Origin: Ochromonas danica
Lineage: Eukaryota > Sar > Chrysophyceae > Chromulinales > Chromulinaceae
Assembly: GCA_015146655.1 (NCBI GenBank)
Contig: VKHL01000005.1
Coordinates: forward strand, 186,001 to 250,000
Direction: 5' to 3'
Length of the DNA stretch: 64,000 bases
Positions 22,407-32,367 of this stretch are shown here, piece by piece. The position numbers and the translations under genes are program-made. Each line of letters starts with the position of its first letter. Position 1 is the first letter of the stretch. The notes below the pieces were generated by a model that was given only the letters and a program-made list of their open reading frames with translations, did no database searches and had not been told where the DNA came from.

Positions 22407-25400
22407 TTATAAAAAGGACTGACGCAATTGTCGCTCCAAACAAATGGTTCGAAGAGAATCTAAAGCTGGGCGTTGCAAAGTTGAGCCTGTGAAGGTGACG
22501 TCTGCATCTGTTAACTCTACATTGGAAGAGAAGAAAGAGAAAGAAGGTGCACGAGACTGGGTCTTACTCAACTCCTTCATTGTGATGATCTCTGTTGCTT
22601 TGGGTGTTGCGGACGCTGACCCCATCTTAATGGATGGGGCAGAAGCAACAGTGCTATCATTACTTGAACTGTTGGCATCCCACATGGAGGAGACAGGAAG
22701 AGCAGGAAGAAGTTCAGCAATGATTCCTCCATAGCCATGACCACGCAGATAGACAATAAGCTCTTGAACGAAGCGACGATTTCGAGTTGATATGATATCT
22801 TTCTCAGAAATCACCTTGTTGTTGCTATTCTTTTCCTTCACACTATTCCATCGACCACTGCGATGGCTGTGACTGCTCGAGTTTGTTATAGTCGCGGATT
22901 TAGAACCTGTTGTTCCTGGAGCTTGATAAGAAGAAAGATTGCTGTCGATTAGAACACAATCAACTAAGAAGCTGGAAGAAGGGGTCATCATTAAATCTGT
23001 TGACCAAGTTGGCATGTCACGAGTGAGATAATGGATTCGTCGTTCCCATCGTGCAGTGGAACAGAAAGTGGTGGACATCGCTCGAACAAGAGATGATCGA
23101 TCTTGATAATCACAAGAAAACACAATCATCGACATCCACTTGTAATCCTCTCGAAGAGAAGGAAGAGGGTAATAGAATCCAAAGTCTTTCATCGTGGACA
23201 AGGAAGGATAGCAGCAATATCCACTTCGCCGCCCATTGGGCAGTTCTTGTGCCTCGACTGACCATCGCATAGAGCGATGCAAATGAGACTGGAAATGCTG
23301 GGTCATCTTATGACTCAAGGGTGTCAACCGATAAGGCACGGCGATTCGTTGATAGTATCGATAAGATGACAACATATTTTCCGACAAGCCATGTCCTTCT
23401 CCTCCTTTCCATCTACCTGATCGATAGCAATCTGCTTCCCCACTCATGGCGGATGGAGGCAAGAACGATTTCAAGAATCGTGCGTGAAGATGTCTGCGAT
23501 AAGCTTCTTCATTCATCACATGGCTGCTGCTCTTGTACAAGCCATCTTCCTCCTCGTCATTCTCATTTTCATCGCTGAGAGGAAAAGAGTAACAGGTTTC
23601 CAGCACATGCAGATGAAGCATCCTCACATCTGTGAACCTCAATTCTTCTTGACCTGGCATGGGTTCAATCAGAACCGCAATCTCTTCACCCAAGGATTTC
23701 GACAGCTTCTGCTGCTGATGGGAGGTTGAAGGAAATGAAGAAGAGGAACTGGAATTTCTTAAAGACGTGGTCTCAGAAGAGCTGCTCCTGGTGGCAGAAG
23801 ACGAAGAAGAGGAAGAAGTGTGGAAGATTCGCCTCAAAGCTGATCTACAGGCATTGGAGAGCCATGTTTTCACCACAGCAACATCGCATCGAATAAAATA
23901 CAGACTTGGATGGATCAACACTGTCAGATGAATCATAGGCGAATCAGATGCTGGGCTTCCCACCAACGGATAGAAAATCCTCTCCGTCACATGATAAACA
24001 ACCTCAGGGAAGAGACACATGTCCATCTTTTCCATTACAATCGACATCAATTGACCTTGTTGTTGAGGGACAGGAGGTTGTGTGGAGAGAGACAGAGTTG
24101 GAGTATGCTTCATCATGATATCTGACGTGATCTTCAAATCCAGTTGAATGTCTTGGAATTGCTGATATTGAGCAACGATCTTCTTCGTCATCCTCTTTAT
24201 GATCGATGTGCTCATGAACGAAAACCTTCCTCCCATTTCCTCTTCGCCAGCGTCTGGGTCACCAGGTTGGAAACGACGAAGATGCTTGTGCTGTTGATGC
24301 GCATGATCCACCTGTTCTTGCTCCTGCTGCTGTTGTTTGGTTACTATGGCCATCATGTCTTCCACCATCACTTCCTGAACAGTCAGTAAATGCTGTAGAG
24401 GTTTGCATGAAAGTTCGCAGCACACCACCATGGCCCGATCCAAAGTATCTCTAGTCAAAATGAACCTCTTCAATGCTAGAAACTCTCTCCTTACTAACGC
24501 CTCGGAGAGGATTAACTGAGCAGTTATCGTGATGAAAATGGTCAAGAGGAGGAGGGTATACATACTGGCAGCTTGTCGGGCAATCAATGGACCAATTATC
24601 ATATTCACCACACGTATTATAATCAAGAAAGTAACAACGTGCGGAATAATTGCGTGCGGCCAAGAGATGAGCTCAAACAAGATCTTTATACGAACTGGAT
24701 AAGCTAAAGACATAAATAGCAATCCACGTCCAGTATAAATGCCGAATCTACGATACAAGAAGGACTTTAAGTTGTTGCTGTCATCGTCATCACTGAATTG
24801 AAAAGGCACAGAAGTGAAGTATAGTCGACTCCTCCCAGACAAGCTACCATACAAGGCCACAGCGCCTGCCAAAAAGCTTATGACAAGCAACATATCAAAG
24901 ATTCGATATGCCCATAAAAAACCTCGACCCCAATGAGTCAACATGCCCACTGGAAATCGCCTCACCAAAAATATCAGCAAAGGAAATAAGTTGAGAGTTA
25001 TAGCAGCGAATGGGAGAGTCCCACAAAGCCAATACGTCACATAGATCAAAGCATTCGCAAGGATGGTCAAGTCAAAGGAAGTGGTTTTATGGAAGAGCTT
25101 CGTCGTGGGGTTGAGTCGCAGCCATCGTAAGTAATTCAGTTGACTATTCGAATCAATGGAAGGCGGCCAGCAGTTTGACAAAAGAGTCATAGCTATTTGT
25201 TTCAAGGTAGACAAGAATGTAGTCATTGTCCAGAAACGAGCCCAATAACAACCAACCTCACCGCCAAAATCACTCACATGATCCAATGAAGTGTAATTGT
25301 TATTAGAGCTACTGCTAAGATGACGGCTCTTAACATCACCAGAATATTTGTTAGTGTCGCCGCTACGATTACTGTGGCTCAAGTCCTCGATATCACCTCT

Positions 25401-27806
25401 CACTAATCCACCATAAGCATCCGTCATAGGCATGGAAAGGTCTTTTCCATCATGGCATACTTCCAATAACCATGTCTTTAACGCTTTCATCTCTGGCAGA
25501 GGGCAAGGCCATGACAAGGCATAGTTAAAGATCAATTGTTCCTGTTCATCCAAATAAGAGAGTCGCTCAGAGAGTAAGATAATCAATCGCCTATAGCCCT
25601 TCTCTCTCAAGACACGACATGCTGCATAGGACGTTACTATTACTATCGATCGAATTTGGAGATCTGCCATGTTAAGCTGATGGAAAATGGAGACGTTACG
25701 GTGGGAATAACCCCCTACAGAGGATGGACGATCACCAGGAAGAACTAAAAGATAGTCCAGGATGTCTTCTATTGAAGGCTGCAAATAATGATTGTCCACA
25801 TAAACGCATAGTTGATCTACTAGCCATTCACTAAACATGGCTTCAGGAAAGGACGAGAGCGAAGAAGATCTCATCAGATCATTTGCCTCCTTCACCTTTT
25901 CTTCTAACAACATGCGAACAGCTGCTGTGGCAGTAACTGACGGATGACCTGGAGGAGGATGCGATTGTGATCGAGTTGGGCCCGACGGCGGCTGCTGCTT
26001 GGGACGAATTGCTCGCGAGGACGAGGTTCGAATTGAATTTTTACTTTTCTCTTTCGTGTGTCGCTTAGGTTTATAAGGAATGGTAAACTCAATCTTCACT
26101 CCCTCTTCCTCCGTGGAAGTCAATGTGAAACTCTGCTTCAAAGTCCGCAGCACCTTCTCAACCATCATAAGATACGATTGATACAAATATAAGGCAGTGG
26201 GAGAAGCAGCAGAAACACCCTCAACATTAGCACGACAATGTCGAGCTTGAAGAACCACCTTGAGGAAACGAGCAGGTTCATCTTGCGATCGCGGCGATGC
26301 TTCAATCGGCCCTTCTTCGAAGAAGAGTCGAAATGGGAGCCTGCGAGTATCCGACTGGCTATTATCATCACTCCCTTCACCTCCGATTGCATTTACCTCT
26401 TCTTCCACAGTCATCATTGTCAGGAGAGCAGAGAACAAATAAAACAACAGAATGGACCAGCACCTCCTATCTGCGTGGAGTCGACTATGCGGTTGCAGAG
26501 GACTATGAAAGATCAAGTCCACACGGCTCTTCAGTGAAGTCGAGAGGCCATGACAAGCCGTCAAATGGGCCAAGACAGTCTCAACAAGATCCGAAAGATC
26601 GATCACATCACCATATTGAATACGAAATCGTCCTTCTTCTATCCTCAGAAAGACCAAGATATGGTCTATCAAATAATTCAAAGCGTCCAATCTAGGCACT
26701 ATACTGGCATCACTCACAGCACCACTACTATCACTATCCATTGCACTGCTCATTCTTCGTATGCGATTATACTTCTGAACCACGTAACCCATGGAATGCA
26801 AAGGAACCTTTAAGTCACTGCACAATAAATTTACTAGTCCTTTCTTCTCTTCAGCTGCTTCTTTGATCTTCTTTACCATCTCATAGGAAGCATGAATAGA
26901 TGCTTCTAAGCGACGGGACGGAATAATACCAACAAACAGATATGAGCTGGCAATTAAAATGGTCACACAAAATAGTAAAGGTACCGCAGTGCTATAATCG
27001 TCTGAATGGACACCGATACGATCATAACACGTTAGAACTCGCATCACTTGGGAAGTGGCCTCAATCAAGCAGATGAAATATATCCATGGAGTCGCAATAG
27101 GTAAAACAGCGAAAGCAAACATCTGATACATCTCGAAAATAATCAAGAAGGAGGCAAATCGAAAAGAAGTATCTTTGGGGGATAGAATGTCGTCCACAAT
27201 ACACACCTTATCATCCACTACCATATTGATCAAGAGAGCATGTAGCAAGACCAGTAGACGAGTTAACAACACACAGTTCCCCAGCCGTCTGATGCCATTG
27301 CAAATAGTTTCTTTGCCTTGCATCTTCTTTCCTCTCTTCCCCATGACACTTCCCAAGTCGCCGCTCCCCATATCAAAAACCCCATCCTCCAACACCTTGA
27401 GAATCAATCCACTATAGAAAATAAGAGTCAGTACTGTGAGTACTACCCAGCTACCCACTTCTAGCATAATGCCATACTTTGAAGAGAACAAAGGAGAGGA
27501 AAGACCAAAGGTTTTCAATGGAGTCATGATTAGAAAGACAGCTTGGTAACACAGGTTAAATAGAAAGGCGATGAATGTGATATATTTTGTCTTGTGGATA
27601 TAGTAATATCGGAAATCATGATCATCCAAAGAATTTTCTTCTTCTTGAGATGTTTGTAACCATTTCAGGCAATCGTTGAAGGAAGAAAGAATGACATTTA
27701 GCCAGTGATGATCAACTTTCTTTGTTTGCTCAATTTCAACATAGGATGACCAAAATACATCCTCTTCTTCATATAAAGGCCATATAATTCTCTCATTCCT
27801 GATCAT
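22407..27806 (-). CDS. Giant membrane protein: two fused, degenerate hybrid-histidine-kinase modules
   Basis: A single exon of 1799 residues. The first half has about six hydrophobic segments (75-130, 175-195, 220-255, 272-295), then a juxtamembrane helix and a dimerisation-like helix with LVNLLCSDLKVPLHSMGYVV (324-343). This aligns with the histidine-kinase H box, but the phospho-accepting His is Ser. An ATPase-like region ends in KIEFTIPYKPKR, comparable to FWFEIPYRPD of the neighbouring kinases, yet the glycine-rich G boxes are gone. A receiver-like segment follows (RSIVIVTSYAACRVLREKGY). The second half repeats the plan: further membrane segments, then DRAMVVCCELSCKPLQHL with no His, and a C-terminal receiver-like domain with VDCVLIDSNLSSYQ that keeps one Asp. 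It therefore looks like a pseudokinase built from two copies of the family represented by 32368-37706. Function unknown; a regulatory partner of the active kinases is plausible. Confidence 0.72.
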   Translation of the reverse strand: MIRNERIIWPLYEEEDVFWSSYVEIEQTKKVDHHWLNVILSSFNDCLKWLQTSQEEENSLDDHDFRYYYIHKTKYITFIAFLFNLCYQAVFLIMTPLKTFGLSSPLFSSKYGIMLEVGSWVVLTVLTLIFYSGLILKVLEDGVFDMGSGDLGSVMGKRGKKMQGKETICNGIRRLGNCVLLTRLLVLLHALLINMVVDDKVCIVDDILSPKDTSFRFASFLIIFEMYQMFAFAVLPIATPWIYFICLIEATSQVMRVLTCYDRIGVHSDDYSTAVPLLFCVTILIASSYLFVGIIPSRRLEASIHASYEMVKKIKEAAEEKKGLVNLLCSDLKVPLHSMGYVVQKYNRIRRMSSAMDSDSSGAVSDASIVPRLDALNYLIDHILVFLRIEEGRFRIQYGDVIDLSDLVETVLAHLTACHGLSTSLKSRVDLIFHSPLQPHSRLHADRRCWSILLFYLFSALLTMMTVEEEVNAIGGEGSDDNSQSDTRRLPFRLFFEEGPIEASPRSQDEPARFLKVVLQARHCRANVEGVSAASPTALYLYQSYLMMVEKVLRTLKQSFTLTSTEEEGVKIEFTIPYKPKRHTKEKSKNSIRTSSSRAIRPKQQPPSGPTRSQSHPPPGHPSVTATAAVRMLLEEKVKEANDLMRSSSLSSFPEAMFSEWLVDQLCVYVDNHYLQPSIEDILDYLLVLPGDRPSSVGGYSHRNVSIFHQLNMADLQIRSIVIVTSYAACRVLREKGYRRLIILLSERLSYLDEQEQLIFNYALSWPCPLPEMKALKTWLLEVCHDGKDLSMPMTDAYGGLVRGDIEDLSHSNRSGDTNKYSGDVKSRHLSSSSNNNYTSLDHVSDFGGEVGCYWARFWTMTTFLSTLKQIAMTLLSNCWPPSIDSNSQLNYLRWLRLNPTTKLFHKTTSFDLTILANALIYVTYWLCGTLPFAAITLNLFPLLIFLVRRFPVGMLTHWGRGFLWAYRIFDMLLVISFLAGAVALYGSLSGRSRLYFTSVPFQFSDDDDSNNLKSFLYRRFGIYTGRGLLFMSLAYPVRIKILFELISWPHAIIPHVVTFLIIIRVVNMIIGPLIARQAASMYTLLLLTIFITITAQLILSEALVRREFLALKRFILTRDTLDRAMVVCCELSCKPLQHLLTVQEVMVEDMMAIVTKQQQQEQEQVDHAHQQHKHLRRFQPGDPDAGEEEMGGRFSFMSTSIIKRMTKKIVAQYQQFQDIQLDLKITSDIMMKHTPTLSLSTQPPVPQQQGQLMSIVMEKMDMCLFPEVVYHVTERIFYPLVGSPASDSPMIHLTVLIHPSLYFIRCDVAVVKTWLSNACRSALRRIFHTSSSSSSSATRSSSSETTSLRNSSSSSSFPSTSHQQQKLSKSLGEEIAVLIEPMPGQEELRFTDVRMLHLHVLETCYSFPLSDENENDEEEDGLYKSSSHVMNEEAYRRHLHARFLKSFLPPSAMSGEADCYRSGRWKGGEGHGLSENMLSSYRYYQRIAVPYRLTPLSHKMTQHFQSHLHRSMRWSVEAQELPNGRRSGYCCYPSLSTMKDFGFYYPLPSLREDYKWMSMIVFSCDYQDRSSLVRAMSTTFCSTARWERRIHYLTRDMPTWSTDLMMTPSSSFLVDCVLIDSNLSSYQAPGTTGSKSATITNSSSHSHRSGRWNSVKEKNSNNKVISEKDIISTRNRRFVQELIVYLRGHGYGGIIAELLPALPVSSMWDANSSSNDSTVASAPSIKMGSASATPKATEIITMKELSKTQSRAPSFSFFSSNVELTDADVTFTGSTLQRPALDSLRTICLERQLRQSFL

Positions 27807-28264
27807 TCTATTTCCTCTTTAATTCATATTTTCCTTTTAATTCATCGTCATCTCCTTTTCTCCTTTCCTTTTCTCCTTTGCTCTCTGATTTTGATTCTTT
27901 CTTCGTGCACGCGGGGCGCGGGGTGCGAAATGGTGATCAAATACCGAAAACCTCCATTTTCGATATTTAAAGTCGATAGTTTTTATGTTTCGGCCGTTTT
28001 ACTTGGAATTCCTGCAATTTTCTCTCCTTGTGCTGGCGGTACGATAACACTGATCTGCGGCCCGGTACTTGATGTTACTCAAGACTTTGTAAGCCTTCAC
28101 GGTGACTACCACTATCAATAGAAGTGAACTACTCTAAGAATCACACACAGAGAAAGAAGGTCACACTACACAAGCTAACATATTGTTGTCTTGCGTGTGA
28201 ATTGGATGTGTTCTCACTGAAGCACACAAAAGCCAACACAGAGCACCTTGTATTGATGCTTCTG

Positions 28265-28444
28265 CTTGCGCAGCCCCATAAATCCTCTACCTCGGTAGTC
28301 GCTTCAAAACTCGCGTTTTGAGGGTTAAAACTGGCAAAGCAGGCATTTGTGTGGTGCTGTTACTTGCTAAGTTAAGGTTGGAAGGCCTAAAAGTAATCGA
28401 GTTTGAAAAAAGTCGAGAAAAAGCGATTTATGGGGCTGCGCAAG
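28265..28444. repeat. Inverted repeat with perfect 20-bp arms
   Basis: CTTGCGCAGCCCCATAAATC at 28265-28284 and its exact reverse complement at 28425-28444, 140 bp apart. Pairing continues inward with bulges (TCAAAACTCG at 28304 against CGAGTTTGA at 28399) and weakly outward. The chance of a perfect 20-bp inverted match this close is very small. Confidence 0.8.
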
Positions 28445-29242
28445 TGGAAGATGCATGATGTTTGTAGTTGAGAGGCTTGGCTATCTTCACTGTCAGTTGA
28501 GCGTTGCTTCGAATTTGATGTGAGCAATGCATACATGGAAGCTACACTGAATATGCACAAAGATTGAAAGAGCTTTGCATCTGTGATTACGGAGATACTG
28601 TGTGACGTTTCAGCAACAAGATGATAAGAAAAGTGATTAGAAGTTGCAAAATAATGGAGTATATTTGTACAGGGCTTGAAAGTGTTGTGATGGCCGTAAA
28701 GCATCATTTGAGGCTGAAGAGAGTATTTTTGATGAACTTCGTTGGGAGAAGTAGATGCTCTTCGAGTGAATACTATGGAGGTTGGACTGAAGAATGATTG
28801 TTTGATATTGACCTTTTCATATGGTGTGCTTCAAGGAAGGGCTGCTGCTATTAAAACATCGGATAAGAATGACAAAGAAATGTACTGCATGACTTAAATC
28901 ATTTGCTTCTGGATCTTGTTGATTGCTACGTCACATGCGAAATGCTAGGCTCTTCATAGTTTACGTTTTAATGTCTAATTCAAACTCTTTGCAGAAACAT
29001 TTTCTCGTTGTTCTTCTTAGAATAGCAGGCATGGTAGTTGCCCTTCATGGATTCGACAAAAAACTCGTGGGCATTGGAGATTGACTAGAGCTAACCAACA
29101 CAAGCTCCATTATTTCAATAACAAAACAAGATGATTAAACTAATGAACAATCTTTCAATTCATATCTTACTGTAGTATCACAACACTCTTCTACAACTAC
29201 AAATCAATATTCTCACAGCAAGTATTTTGTTCGTTCAGAACA

Positions 29243-29484
29243 GACGACGATCGCCTTCTGGGTGTCCATGGTGCGACATTGGAGTATTCGATCCGAGCTC
29301 GACCACAAGAGATGGTAACAAACGTCTATGAGGAACAAGCGCATTGATTTGATCTATTAACAAATTTCTTGTTAATGGACCAAATCAATCGCTTCCTGCT
29401 CAAAGAGGTTTTTATCAACTCTTGTTCGAGCTCGGATCGATTATTCCAATGTCGCACCAGGACACACAGGAGGCGATCCTCGCC
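29243..29484. repeat. 242-nt near-perfect hairpin with 5-nt loop
   Basis: The left arm (29243-29363) and right arm (29369-29484) are reverse complements with roughly 80% identity and few indels. The tip is fully paired (ATTAACAA with TTGTTAAT) around loop ATTTC at 29364-29368. Long exact stretches include GGTGCGACATTGGA and CGATCCGAGCTCGA. Such a foldback could be a hairpin RNA (small-RNA precursor-like) or a foldback/MITE-type element. No target-site duplication was identified at its ends. Confidence 0.85.
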
Positions 29485-29805
29485 ATCGATGATATCATAA
29501 CACGCTCACAACAAACACAAGCATATTAAGCATACAGCTGATGAAACCTTGTCCACCTCGCCAGAAGATTCCAATTTGACCGGTCTTGGTCACGCTCAAA
29601 ATCTTTTCAACAAGTCAACAACTTCTCATCATCAATACAACTCACTTACGATTGTGTATGTCGGGAGCTTTCACGGTGTCATCGATAACCTCTCTACCCG
29701 ACTCCAACCAAAAGGCTGGAGTGAAATAGAGAGGGTCCCGCGACGATATACATCAAGAGACGGATTCCAGACCCAATCTCTTGAAATGTATCGTCTTGAG
29801 CGAAC

Positions 29806-31281
29806 TCAGTGAAGAATACGCTTGGCAATAGCACGCGGCGATCCCTTTGGATCAACTGACACGCAAAGCCTTTTGAAAGGATGGACTTCTTCCTCTGTAA
29901 CAGAAGAATCTTCCACCCTTCCTTTTCTCTTTCCATGACAGACTGTCAATTCATCACAGCCCGCCAATTTACCCAAATCAATCCAAATTTCTTGGTTGAT
30001 CGGTAAAAGAGAACCACAAGAACTTAACTTGATAGATGATTTAATACCATCCTCCAGTAGAGTTTCACCTTCATCATCCATTCCAAGATCATCGAATAGA
30101 CGATCATCAAGATCAAAGGAGAACGCGTCATCTCTGGAAGCATTCGACTCTACAGAGGTATTGTCGTCTTCCAATTGAATCTTGTTCTCAATTGGATGGT
30201 TAGTCCATTTACTCAAATCATCTTGATTGGCATTGACCGGCCAGAAAGAATCATAGCAGCCGGACTCGACAAATTTATTACTGTCCTCGAATTGAGCTTC
30301 ATGTTCATCGTCGATTTCAAGATCATTGAATAGATCCAAATCTAGTTCCCCTTTTGAAGCCACAGAGCTGCCACACTCGATAGAAGCGTGACTATCCAGC
30401 TCCAACAGAACTTCCCAACACATGCCCCAATCCTTTTCAGTAGGGACATTGCACTTCTCGCAAATAATTTGTTCTTTGTCTTGATACCCACAAACTGAAG
30501 GCAAGAGGTTCAACTTCTCTTCGGCCTTCGGAGGAGATTCAGAGCAAAGGTCAACAAGGCTATCACACAGCTTCAGGACGCGGTTAACACCTCCACCATG
30601 AGAACAACCACCACAGCCGATCAGACAACTCGCGGCAGCAACCAAAGCCACTTTGTTGCCCGACTTCTTGACAAAAGGAATGCATAAGAATCTTGTCAGT
30701 ACAAGATAAAAGCACAACAACATGCTCTTTTCCTCAGCTTTCAAATCCTTCAATGTGGACGCATAGTTCTCCTTCAATAACTTCGCACATGCCTCCCAAT
30801 CATTCTTGTGTTCCAACAGGATGTCGACTGATCTTGACGGTAGAATGTCGTTAGTATGTCGGGTATAATAAAGAAGGTAGAGAACGACTAGAACCACTTC
30901 TCTGACTCGTCGAGGATCCAAATCACTGCAATGCACCTGTAGTCGAGCGAACACTGTTGTGCCGCTCTTGCATAAGTCGGTCAGCTTGGGCAGTTCTATT
31001 TTCTTCTTCCTGCTCTTCTTCTCACTTCTTGCCACAGCAGGAAAGAAAAACTCATCGATCATTTGAAGAGTCTCCAGGCGAAGTTCTTGGTTTTTATGCA
31101 TGGATAACTTTGTAAACGCTTGGCAAGGATTTGCCAGCGACAAAGCAGGGGAGAGAGGACCAGTCGAAGGACCCGGAGGAGATGATCTTTCGATGGCACA
31201 ATCGTCATTTTGAAAGCGATTCAAAATTTTAACAAGTTGCAAATCCACTTTTTCATAGAAAGCCTTCTTCTCGATATTCAT
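29806..31281 (-). CDS. Unrecognised protein with duplicated acidic repeat and basic C-terminus
   Basis: A single exon of 491 residues; no family recognised. Residues 1-250 are helical and Leu/Cys rich, with a basic patch EKKSRKKK (87-94) and a glycine/cysteine cluster CLIGCGGCSHGGG (219-231). A CEKCNVP motif (274-280) may be half of a metal site. Residues 312-360 and 387-440 are an internal duplication: DLDLFNDLEIDDE matches LDDRLFDDLGMDDE, and further on YDSFWPVNANQDDLSKW matches CGSLLPINQEIWIDLGKL. Alternating acidic and bulky hydrophobic residues resemble transcriptional activation domains. The tail is basic (GKRKGR, HPFKRL) and could be a nuclear localisation signal. A nuclear regulatory role is inference only. 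The start follows a GA-rich leader (31285-31320). Confidence 0.7.
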   Translation of the reverse strand: MNIEKKAFYEKVDLQLVKILNRFQNDDCAIERSSPPGPSTGPLSPALSLANPCQAFTKLSMHKNQELRLETLQMIDEFFFPAVARSEKKSRKKKIELPKLTDLCKSGTTVFARLQVHCSDLDPRRVREVVLVVLYLLYYTRHTNDILPSRSVDILLEHKNDWEACAKLLKENYASTLKDLKAEEKSMLLCFYLVLTRFLCIPFVKKSGNKVALVAAASCLIGCGGCSHGGGVNRVLKLCDSLVDLCSESPPKAEEKLNLLPSVCGYQDKEQIICEKCNVPTEKDWGMCWEVLLELDSHASIECGSSVASKGELDLDLFNDLEIDDEHEAQFEDSNKFVESGCYDSFWPVNANQDDLSKWTNHPIENKIQLEDDNTSVESNASRDDAFSFDLDDRLFDDLGMDDEGETLLEDGIKSSIKLSSCGSLLPINQEIWIDLGKLAGCDELTVCHGKRKGRVEDSSVTEEEVHPFKRLCVSVDPKGSPRAIAKRILH

Positions 31282-32082
31282 GCGAAAGAGAAAGAGAAAG
31301 AGAAAAGGAAAGAAAGAAATAAGGTTGTTTGTCTAGTTTTGACACCAAGGTCTTGAAGCAATTGATTGTGGCGAGACACCCGCAGAGAGAGGAGCAGCGG
31401 CAGCCTCACTTTAACTTCACATTAGAGGGTTTTGGTGAGAGCCGGTGAAGTTAACGCCCAAAGCCCACACCTGCTCCAGATCTCTTGATTGTAGGAGGCT
31501 CAAATGCCAGTAGGGGAAGTAATCAGGGACTTCGTTAGAGACATCTAATGGAGAGACATGCTCAAATCGCGAATAGCAGTTTGCAGTTCTTTCGGAGGGT
31601 TGAGATGAGGATCGCAAAATCTAAACAAGGGTGCATATATAGAAAGTGCAGAGCACTTCAATCCGATGGAGAGAGAATCACTCTGGAGGGATAAGCCATC
31701 AAGAACTCCATGAAGCAACTCGGATTCTCCTGATTCTCCTGGATGAGTTGCAAAGGAGGCTGACCCCGATGCTTGTTATGGTGATGGATGAGAAGACTAT
31801 GAGATCATCGTTACCATGACTGTGTTCTTCACTGTGTTCCTGTCAGTGCTCATCTTCAGTAGATATCCTACTGCAGATTTGTTCTAACACGAACTCAGTG
31901 AAGAATACAGTCATTTCAAATGTGACCTCTCTCACGTTTGGCTTGGTAGGCATGAAAGGGAGTGATAGTCTGTTTGCATATATCAAGTACTTATCTCAGT
32001 TATCTTAGTTGCAGCTATGAAGAGATTATCTCAGCTGCTGAAGTTGTATGCGCGAGCGCTGAGCAACTCTAGCTAGGGAACA
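31282..32082. other. Intergenic region upstream of the acidic-repeat gene
   Basis: About 800 bp. It starts with an (AGAAAG)n leader and contains, at 31890-31908, a 19-bp exact copy of sequence from the 3' end of the downstream gene (29801-29819). No convincing ORF is present. Confidence 0.4.
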
Positions 32083-32250
32083 ATGGTTGAACATAGATAT
32101 ATTTATGGATTGATTGCGGCTGCCCTAAAGAGCTTGAAATCACTGGATAAGGAAGAAGCAAGCATTGGACTTAATAATCTCAACCTCGCCTTAATTCTAG
32201 CGGAAAGAAAAATTGAACATGAAAAGAGAAGAAATAAAAGATCATTTTAA
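32083..32250 (+). CDS. Possible 55-residue protein
   Basis: ATG at 32083, stop at 32248-32250, with an in-frame TAG three codons upstream fixing the start. The predicted peptide is an alternating amphipathic helix, including YGLIAAALKSLKSLDKEEAS and LNLALILAERKIEHEKRR, ending basic. Composition is protein-like but no family is recognised. It could be a genuine small gene, the relic of a longer helical protein, or chance. It lies 118 bp from the convergent stop of histidine kinase A. Confidence 0.3.
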   Translation: MVEHRYIYGLIAAALKSLKSLDKEEASIGLNNLNLALILAERKIEHEKRRNKRSF

Positions 32251-32367
32251 CACGCTTCAATTCGAACACTTCTCGCCTACAACCTATGAAACTGCTGCCA
32301 ATAAATACGATAACAGAAGGGGTCGCAAAGCGCAACTGGTTGGAATAACATCATTAGTCGCTATTTC

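Larger units (their letters stand above)
27807..29805. other. 2-kb region without a gene, carrying two long inverted repeats
   Basis: No frame here has an ATG start with protein-like composition; a 40-codon frame at 28775 is the best and remains unconvincing. The region carries an inverted repeat at 28265-28444 and a long hairpin at 29243-29484, listed separately. It lies upstream of the giant kinase-like gene (its promoter should be at the left end) and downstream of the 491-residue gene. A structured non-coding transcript or a foldback element remnant are the two readings I would consider. Confidence 0.5.

Noticed and set aside
28775-28897. 40-codon frame in the gene-free region
   Set aside because: Looks protein-like for a short stretch, but other frames there look equally good and no splice or domain support exists.
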